From Bacteroidales bacterium (GTDB taxonomy: Bacteria; Bacteroidota; Bacteroidia; Bacteroidales; B18-G4), in contig JAGLYE010000041.1 of assembly GCA_023132505.1 (NCBI GenBank), forward strand, positions 1-9,981: DNA of 9,981 nucleotides. Reading direction: 5' to 3'. Both the position numbers and the translations under genes were made by a program. The first letter of the stretch is position 1. Each line of letters opens with the position of its first letter. A model generated the notes under the pieces. It was not told the origin of the DNA. It worked only from the letters and a program-made list of their open reading frames with translations, and did no database searches. Of the stretch, positions 1 through 5,126 are shown piece by piece.

Positions 1-93
1 CGGAACGCGAAGGAGGATTAAAAAACATTGTACTACATCATCCTTGTGGTCATCATAGCAACGATTTCAGGAATGATCTATGGAGCAGTATAA
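1..93 (+). CDS. C-terminal end of a membrane protein (possible permease), apparently frameshifted, 5' cut by window edge
   Basis: Reading from base 22 to the TAA at 91-93 gives a strongly hydrophobic tail, [20 protein letters not shown] followed by AV, which looks like a last transmembrane helix. In that frame a TAA at 19-21 interrupts it. The frame starting at base 3 is open upstream and gives ERE-GGLK. Removing one A from the A6 run at 20-25 joins the two parts as ERE-GGLK-TLYYII, a smooth protein end. The alternative of staying in frame 3 to the TGA at 108-110 gives a polar, His-rich tail unlike a membrane protein. The tail resembles the end of DUF318/ArsP-like permeases, which often precede acr3 in Bacteroidota arsenic operons, but too little is visible to be sure. 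Its stop lies inside acr3, so the two are probably translationally coupled. The indel may be real or a sequencing error. Confidence 0.45.
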
Positions 94-1171
94 TCGCAAA
101 CAAATGAAGATCCTGCCGATGCAAAAGAAACGGCTTTCCTTTCTAGACCGCTACCTCACTCTCTGGATTTTTCTGGCCATGTTTGCTGGGATAATATCCG
201 GGTATTTATACCCGGGTATTAAGAATTTCTGGGAAAGCATGGTGGTAAACGATACCAACATTCCTATTGCCATCGGCCTGATCCTGATGATGTACCCACC
301 GCTGGCTAAGGTCCGTTATGAAGAATTGCCAAAGGTATTTTCTAATTTTAAAATATTAGGACTTTCACTGGTTCAGAATTGGGTCATCGGCCCGGTTCTG
401 ATGTTCCTGTTGGCAATCATTTTTCTGCATAATTACCCCGGTTATATGTACGGATTGATCCTTATTGGCCTTGCCCGATGCATTGCCATGGTGATCGTAT
501 GGAATGAACTTGCAGAAGGAAGCACTGAATATGCTGCCGGATTGGTAGCCTTCAACTCCATCTTCCAGATATTGTTTTTCTCCTTGTTCGCATGGATATT
601 TATTACCATCCTTCCCACCTGGTTTGGCCTTGCATCAGTTGAGGTGCCGGTAACTATCGCCATTATTGCAAAGAGTGTTTTCATATATCTGGGTATTCCT
701 TTTATTGCAGGATTTTTTACAAGGTTTATCCTGGTCAGGATCAAAAGCAAAGAGTGGTATCACAATAAGTTTGTTCCTGTGATCAGCCCCATCACCCTAA
801 CAGCCTTACTGTTTACAATCATTGTGATGTTCTCTTATCAGGGAGATAACATCATTACATTGCCATTTGATGTTGTTCGCATAGCCATTCCTCTGATCAT
901 ATATTTTGTGATCATGTTCCTGGTTTCATTCTTTATGGGGAAAAAGATCGGGGCGGATTACTCCAAAACAACATCAATCGCATTCACGGCAGCATCGAAC
1001 AACTTTGAGCTGGCTATCGCAGTGGCTATCATGGTATTCGGAATTAGCTCACAGGAAGCTTTTGCAACGGTCATAGGCCCGCTGGTTGAAGTACCGGTAC
1101 TCATTGGGCTTGTAAATGTAGCATTCTGGCTAAGGAAAAAGTACTTTGGAAATCAGATATCAGATATTTGA
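80..1171 (+). CDS. acr3: ACR3-family arsenite efflux permease
   Basis: This 363-residue inner-membrane protein exports arsenite, As(III), from the cytoplasm by proton antiport and is the detoxifying step of ars operons. It shows about ten hydrophobic segments and the typical opening [14 protein letters not shown] (22-35). Cys134 in GLARCIAMV and Glu310 in [13 protein letters not shown] match the essential Cys/Glu pair of characterised ACR3 proteins. The 176-residue spacing equals that of Cys129/Glu305 reported for Corynebacterium glutamicum. [10 protein letters not shown] (333-342) is also characteristic. The length is within the family's usual 340-370. The start at 80 overlaps the stop of the preceding membrane-protein tail by 14 bases and has CAGGAA about six bases upstream. 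Met9 (base 104) is a possible shorter start. Arsenic control by ArsR is likely but would act upstream of the window. Confidence 0.95.
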   Translation: MEQYNRKQMKILPMQKKRLSFLDRYLTLWIFLAMFAGIISGYLYPGIKNFWESMVVNDTNIPIAIGLILMMYPPLAKVRYEELPKVFSNFKILGLSLVQNWVIGPVLMFLLAIIFLHNYPGYMYGLILIGLARCIAMVIVWNELAEGSTEYAAGLVAFNSIFQILFFSLFAWIFITILPTWFGLASVEVPVTIAIIAKSVFIYLGIPFIAGFFTRFILVRIKSKEWYHNKFVPVISPITLTALLFTIIVMFSYQGDNIITLPFDVVRIAIPLIIYFVIMFLVSFFMGKKIGADYSKTTSIAFTAASNNFELAIAVAIMVFGISSQEAFATVIGPLVEVPVLIGLVNVAFWLRKKYFGNQISDI

Positions 1172-1215
1172 TGTCAGAATTCATTTCAGGTTTCAGATTT
1201 CTGCTATCTGATTTC
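1149..1215. repeat. TCAGA-rich degenerate repeat forming an inverted repeat between convergent acr3 and tsaB
   Basis: The end of acr3 and the gap to tsaB carry repeated TCAGAT/TTTCAG units on one strand and their complement near the right end. GAAATCAGATATCAGAT (1149-1165) pairs with TTCTGCTATCTGATTTC (1199-1215) at 15 of 17 positions across a 33-base loop. The arm overlaps the last codons of acr3 and reaches the tsaB stop. Its place between two convergent genes fits a bidirectional transcription end, but there is no GC-rich stem with a U-tract, so a classical intrinsic terminator is not shown. Confidence 0.45.
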
Positions 1216-1921
1216 ACCGCAATCCTTTAACCTTCGGTTTTCCTGCAACAAAATCCTTCAGGTAATAAGGCTCAAAATACGCCAGGTCTTCGAAATCCCC
1301 GGAAAGGAATTTTGCATTTGCCAGCACAGCCAGGCTTGTTGCGGAGGGATGGATATCATCTAAATAGATCATGTTCTCATGATCCAGCACATCCCGGCAT
1401 TTTTCAGCTCCGTCCCCAAAATAATAGATAACACTTGACTTTATTTCTTTTCGGAATGATTCCTCATCAACAATGAGTGCTTCCGTTGCCCTGACTTCAT
1501 TATTATGTTGATCAAATAAAGCGGTATACACTTCCATCCTCCGGGCATCGATCATAGGGCAATATAATGGAGTTGCAGGAGGTTCTTTGGCATCTTCAAC
1601 TGACCTCAAAGCACCAAGTGCCATAGATTGCAGCGTGGGGACAGCAATCAGTGGAATATCAAGCGCATAGCATAAGCCTTTGGCAGCAGAAATTCCAATT
1701 CTCAATCCGGTATATGATCCGGGACCCTTGCTCACGGCAATAGCATTTATATCTGTCATTGATTTCCCGGATTCACGGATCACCTCCTCACAAAATACCG
1801 TGACTTTGGCAGCATGGATATTTTTTTCATAGCTTTCGCGCAAAGCAAGCAAGTGCTTGCCATCGGATAATCCGACGGAACATACCTGGGTGGCAGTCTC
1901 TATATTCAGGATAAGTGACAT
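1214..1921 (-). CDS. tsaB: TsaB, tRNA threonylcarbamoyladenosine (t6A) biosynthesis protein
   Basis: TsaB (YeaZ) is an ASKHA-fold scaffold that binds TsaD and TsaE in the cytoplasm and supports transfer of the threonylcarbamoyl group to A37 of ANN-decoding tRNAs. The 235-residue length is close to the E. coli protein. Visible family marks are the N-terminal strand LILNIETATQ (3-12), the glycine loop GPGSYTGLRIG (66-76) followed by ISAAKGL, and MIDARRMEVYTALF (123-136), where a DARRxEVY motif is typical. It lacks a metal-binding HxxxH pair, as expected for TsaB rather than TsaD. It starts 27 bases after the stop of the upstream efflux adaptor gene and has no clear Shine-Dalgarno, so it is probably carried on the adaptor transcript. 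Normally an essential housekeeping gene. Confidence 0.96.
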   Translation of the reverse strand: MSLILNIETATQVCSVGLSDGKHLLALRESYEKNIHAAKVTVFCEEVIRESGKSMTDINAIAVSKGPGSYTGLRIGISAAKGLCYALDIPLIAVPTLQSMALGALRSVEDAKEPPATPLYCPMIDARRMEVYTALFDQHNNEVRATEALIVDEESFRKEIKSSVIYYFGDGAEKCRDVLDHENMIYLDDIHPSATSLAVLANAKFLSGDFEDLAYFEPYYLKDFVAGKPKVKGLR

Positions 1922-1948
1922 GGAAAGTGTCTGGATCAGCTTGTTGTT

Positions 1949-3280
1949 TTAGTCATCTTTGAACAGGTCTTTCCGCTCTGTTTTCCGAAGTTCATCACCC
2001 TCTTTTAGCGTCTTGGAGATAAGACTGTATGGACCGGTAACAACATTCTCTCCCTCTTCAAGGCCTTCGATGATCTGAATATGGAGATTGTCCTGGATGC
2101 CAATCTTAACTTCCTTCATTTTAGCAAAACCTTCGTCGTAAACAAAAACAACCTCAACAAAATCTTTTTTCTTGTCCTTTTCATGAAGTTGTTCATTTTC
2201 AGCATCTTCATATTCAGCATCAGTCGTATCGCTTCTTGTGGTCACGGCACCAATAGGGATAACAAGGATATCATTAGCATATTCAGTTCGTATGTCAACA
2301 GTTGCTGACATTCCCGGCCTCAGCGGGGAAAATTTGGGATTATTTTCCGGGATAAGATTTGCATACGACTCCGGTATGACCATGATCTTTACATCAAAAT
2401 TGGTCACCTGTTCAGCACTTACTCCCACTGTATTTGCCGAGGTAGCGATCTCAGTTACCACTCCCAGGAACTCTTCATTGAGGTATGCATCCACTTCAAT
2501 GGTACAAGTATCGAAAAGTGATACTCTGACGATATCATTTTCATTTACCTCAACATTTACCTCCATATTCTGCAGGTTGGCAATGCGCATGATCTCAGTT
2601 CCGCTGGAAAATTGCGACGCTCCGGTGACCCTTTCCCCCTGTTCAACATTCAGTCTTGATACCGTACCTGAATTTGGGGCAGAAATTGTGGTCCTGGTCA
2701 GATTTTCATTTGCTTCACGGAGTGAAGCTTCAGCACTTTTAACAGCATATTCTGCGCTTTTCACAGTCTGGCGAGCTGCATCAACCTCAGCAAGTGCAAC
2801 TTCATAAGAGGCTTTTGATGCATCGTATTCAGATGCAGAGATCACATTTTGTTCCCACAATGACTTATTTCGTTCATAAGATACTTTGGCGTTCAGGAAT
2901 TGCGCTTTAGACTGTGCTAAACGGGCCTTGGAATTGGCCAGGTTGGCCTGCTGGGAATTTACATTGGCCATTGCCCTTTCATAGCTTGAGATATATATTT
3001 CGGGGTCGATCTTCGCCAGGAGGTCACCTCCCATAACCTCATCTCCCTCCTTCACATATAATTCCACCACTTCACCGGAGATGTACGGGCTGATGATCAC
3101 ATCCTGGGCAGGCTGGATCTTCCCGTTTGCAGAAACTGTTTCAATAATATCATCGTATTTCACCTGTTCAACGGTCACTGCAAAGCCACGGCCTGATTTT
3201 CCCTTGTTGATGGCAAAAATGATGAGGATCACAAAAAGAACAATGATGATGATGATCCAGGTTTTTTTCTTCTTAAACAT
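1949..3280 (-). CDS. Efflux periplasmic adaptor (HlyD/MacA-like membrane fusion protein)
   Basis: This 443-residue protein should bridge an inner-membrane pump and a TolC-like channel. A lysine-rich start and one membrane anchor (8-24) are followed by a split biotinyl-lipoyl domain. Its halves lie around 57-93 (GKIQPAQDVIISPYISGEVV, then VKEGDEV and LAKIDP) and 198-232 (TISAPNSGTVSRLNVEQGE). Between them is an Ala/Ser/Glu-rich coiled-coil hairpin, about 97-195. A beta-barrel domain follows with RPGMSATVDI (321-330), and then a membrane-proximal domain ending near GDEL. A strongly charged stretch at about 350-373 looks like a flexible insertion. The layout is nearest to MacA-type adaptors of ABC exporters. 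The TolC-like gene lies 117 bases upstream and tsaB 27 bases downstream. No inner-membrane pump lies next to it, so substrate and partner are unknown. There is no Shine-Dalgarno before the start. Confidence 0.93.
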   Translation of the reverse strand: MFKKKKTWIIIIIVLFVILIIFAINKGKSGRGFAVTVEQVKYDDIIETVSANGKIQPAQDVIISPYISGEVVELYVKEGDEVMGGDLLAKIDPEIYISSYERAMANVNSQQANLANSKARLAQSKAQFLNAKVSYERNKSLWEQNVISASEYDASKASYEVALAEVDAARQTVKSAEYAVKSAEASLREANENLTRTTISAPNSGTVSRLNVEQGERVTGASQFSSGTEIMRIANLQNMEVNVEVNENDIVRVSLFDTCTIEVDAYLNEEFLGVVTEIATSANTVGVSAEQVTNFDVKIMVIPESYANLIPENNPKFSPLRPGMSATVDIRTEYANDILVIPIGAVTTRSDTTDAEYEDAENEQLHEKDKKKDFVEVVFVYDEGFAKMKEVKIGIQDNLHIQIIEGLEEGENVVTGPYSLISKTLKEGDELRKTERKDLFKDD

Positions 3281-3343
3281 TAGGCAATAGGTTTGTTCTG
3301 TTTTTCAATGCTTTACATCAGGATTGATCCCGAATAAACACCC

Positions 3344-3353
3344 TGCGAAGATA
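3344..3353 (-). promoter_or_regulatory. Possible -7 promoter box for the efflux adaptor gene
   Basis: Read on the minus strand this is TATCTTCGCA, one base away from the Bacteroidota -7 consensus TAnnTTTG, often seen as TATCTTTGCA. It lies in the 117-base gap after the TolC-like gene and would give a leader of roughly 60 bases before the adaptor start at 3280. The nearest upstream TTTG (3381-3378) is 24 bases away, wider than usual, so the -33 element is weak. The gap shows nothing else clear. Confidence 0.3.
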
Positions 3354-3397
3354 GGCAACATATTTATATCAATTGCACAAATAATCAGGCGATATCA

Positions 3398-4867
3398 CTA
3401 TTCGATCGAGAGCGGGTTACCCATGTAAAAACTTAATATCGTAGTCTTGAAAATGTAATCATATTTCGCTTGCAGCAAATCTGATTGGGCAAGCGTAAGC
3501 TCTTTCTTGATCTCATTGTATTCAACGGAATTGATGAGCCCGACATCAAACTTCTGCTCAGCATATTTAAAGGCTTCACTTTGGGCTTCAACCTGTTTAA
3601 GTGAAGAACCATACTTTTTAAGTGCAGCCACAGCATCGGCATAAGCCTGTTGAATAACCTTTCTTAAATTATTTTTTGTCATCTGAAGGTCATGCTCAGC
3701 ACTTTCCTGAGCAATTTTTGCCCTGGTAATGCTATTTCTCACCTGCCATCCATTGAAGATCGGGATATTCAGGTAAAACCCAATAGACCTGTTGTTGTTA
3801 TCGTTCAATTGATCAGCCCAGTCTTTTACCTGAATATCATTATATCTATCTATTGTGCTTGTATACACAGGTTCACCACTTTCAGTCCATCCAAATTCTC
3901 TATCTACATAAACAGGATCATTGTAAATCTCATTCAGACCTGAATAACCGCTTCCCCAGGACCCCCCCAAAGAAATAACAGGACTCTGCTGTCCACGTGC
4001 CAGAGCAATATCCTTTTGGGCAATATCAACATTGAGTTCAGCCAACCTCACTTCCGGCCTGTTGAGCAAAGCATAGCTGTATATCTGGTCAGAAGTAATA
4101 TCTATTGAAGGGGCTTCTACAGATCTCAGACGGGGTATCTGAACATCAAAATCTTCGTTAACCGGGTAATCGATCAGCTGCATGAGGCTCAGGTATGAGA
4201 TCTCAAGCCTGTTTTCAGACTCCACAACCTGTAATTCTTCCCGTGCCGACTGAGCCTGGATATTAAGCAGGTCGCCTCTGGCCAAAGTCCCTGCTTCAAC
4301 CAGTTTCTTCATTCTACTTACCTGCTGCTCAGTAACACCAAGCTGCTCCCTGGCCACCAATAATAATTCCTTATTAAAAAGAATATCGAGGTAATACCCG
4401 GCTACTGTCAGGGAAATATTATCAAGGAGGTCATCAAGTGAAAACTTAGAATACTTCAAGGTTAGCTGGTTCTTTTTAATCAGATTTATTTTCTGTAAGC
4501 CATTGAATAAGGTAATATTTCCCTGAACATACATATTATCAGATCTAACTCTGTTCGTGGCAAAGGTATTTGTATACTGGTCTATAGTCCGGCCCCAGTT
4601 ATTCACTGTGCTTGCCCCGGCATTGATACTGGGCAATGTGTTCAGTTTTGTCTGGAGCACATTGGCCTTATTCGTTTCCACTACCAATACCTGCTTTTTA
4701 ATATCCAGGTTATTGTCAAAAGCATAATTGATGCAATCCTGCAACGACCATGATGCTTGTGCCTGAAGCTGTGATGCACTCATAAACAGCATGAGTAATG
4801 TAACTATCGTACCAGCAGTTAAAAGCCGCAGGAATGTAAGTTCTCTGAGTGATACAATTTTAATCAT
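3398..4867 (-). CDS. TolC-family outer-membrane efflux protein
   Basis: This 489-residue protein is an outer-membrane channel-tunnel of the OEP family, the exit duct of a tripartite exporter. An N-terminal signal peptide, with a hydrophobic core about 13-30 and likely cleavage after QAQA near residue 38, is followed by WSLQDCINYAFDNN (40-53), the usual start of the first OEP repeat. Each repeat has the typical turn before its beta strands: ITLFNG (118-123) and IPIFNG (368-373). Long alpha-helical stretches occur at about 125-230 and 375-470, and the second half contains RPEVRLAELNVDIAQKDI. The insert at about 305-360, rich in Tyr, Asp and Asn, is probably the extracellular loop and strands. 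It is the first gene of a minus-strand set with the efflux adaptor and tsaB. The start is at 4867 without a Shine-Dalgarno. Substrate is unknown. Confidence 0.94.
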   Translation of the reverse strand: MIKIVSLRELTFLRLLTAGTIVTLLMLFMSASQLQAQASWSLQDCINYAFDNNLDIKKQVLVVETNKANVLQTKLNTLPSINAGASTVNNWGRTIDQYTNTFATNRVRSDNMYVQGNITLFNGLQKINLIKKNQLTLKYSKFSLDDLLDNISLTVAGYYLDILFNKELLLVAREQLGVTEQQVSRMKKLVEAGTLARGDLLNIQAQSAREELQVVESENRLEISYLSLMQLIDYPVNEDFDVQIPRLRSVEAPSIDITSDQIYSYALLNRPEVRLAELNVDIAQKDIALARGQQSPVISLGGSWGSGYSGLNEIYNDPVYVDREFGWTESGEPVYTSTIDRYNDIQVKDWADQLNDNNNRSIGFYLNIPIFNGWQVRNSITRAKIAQESAEHDLQMTKNNLRKVIQQAYADAVAALKKYGSSLKQVEAQSEAFKYAEQKFDVGLINSVEYNEIKKELTLAQSDLLQAKYDYIFKTTILSFYMGNPLSIE

Positions 4868-4934
4868 TGTTATCTGGTTTTAAAATTTTTCCAATATACA
4901 TCTAAAAATATGCCATTTTGCTAATTAATTGATT

Positions 4935-4945
4935 TGCAAATAATA
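4935..4945 (-). promoter_or_regulatory. Possible promoter box for the tolC-like gene within a GCAAA/TTTGC cluster
   Basis: The minus strand reads TATTATTTGCA here, the Bacteroidota -7 box with one extra base (TA-nnn-TTTG). It would give a leader of about 60 bases before the ATG at 4867, more usual than the roughly 170 bases implied by the perfect box at 5051-5044. TTTGC occurs at 4917, 4933 and 4986, and GCAAA at 4936, 4946 and 4959, so the region may also bind a regulator. The call rests on motif resemblance only. Confidence 0.25.
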
Positions 4946-5043
4946 GCAAACATCCTTCGCAAACAGTAAATAAAAAAGTGTACGCTTTGCTACTTTAGCT
5001 GTTCAATAACGAACAATCGCTTTTCCTGTTCTCCCTGGCACTT

Positions 5044-5071
5044 CAAATGTATGAATAATTCACTACATTTG
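5044..5071. promoter_or_regulatory. Perfect 8-bp dyad made of two divergent TACATTTG boxes
   Basis: CAAATGTA (5044-5051) and TACATTTG (5064-5071) are exact inverted copies separated by 12 bases, and the spacer contains a further small palindrome, GAATAATTC (5053-5061). Each arm read outward is a full match to the Bacteroidota -7 box TAnnTTTG, one facing the tolC-like gene and one facing the M1 peptidase gene. It could be a pair of divergent promoters, a regulator's operator, or both. It lies in the only divergent gap of the window. Confidence 0.45.
5064..5071 (+). promoter_or_regulatory. Likely -7 promoter box for the M1 peptidase gene
   Basis: TACATTTG matches the Bacteroidota TAnnTTTG box exactly. 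It predicts a transcription start near 5075 and a leader of about 50 bases before the ATG at 5127. No good TTTG -33 element is seen about 20 bases upstream. Confidence 0.4.
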
Positions 5072-5126
5072 TTTTGGTTCTCCAAACCTTATCATCAGTA
5101 TATTTATATCCATTAAAACCCAACCC

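Noticed and set aside
20..26. A AAA AAC slippery heptamer in frame, suggesting programmed -1 frameshifting
   Set aside because: A -1 shift leads to a frame that stops at 58-60 with no sensible protein. The useful join needs +1, so a -1 signal does not explain the data.
2238..2807. Plus-strand open frame of 189 codons opposite the efflux adaptor
   Set aside because: It is antisense to a clear conserved gene. Its Ser/Thr/Ala-rich composition is what the opposite strand of such a coiled-coil gene gives, and no domain is recognisable.
3361..3370. TATTTATATC here and again at 5101-5110, both in gene leaders, as a shared regulatory word
   Set aside because: The two copies are in opposite orientation relative to their genes, at different distances from the starts, and AT-rich. 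Chance is sufficient.
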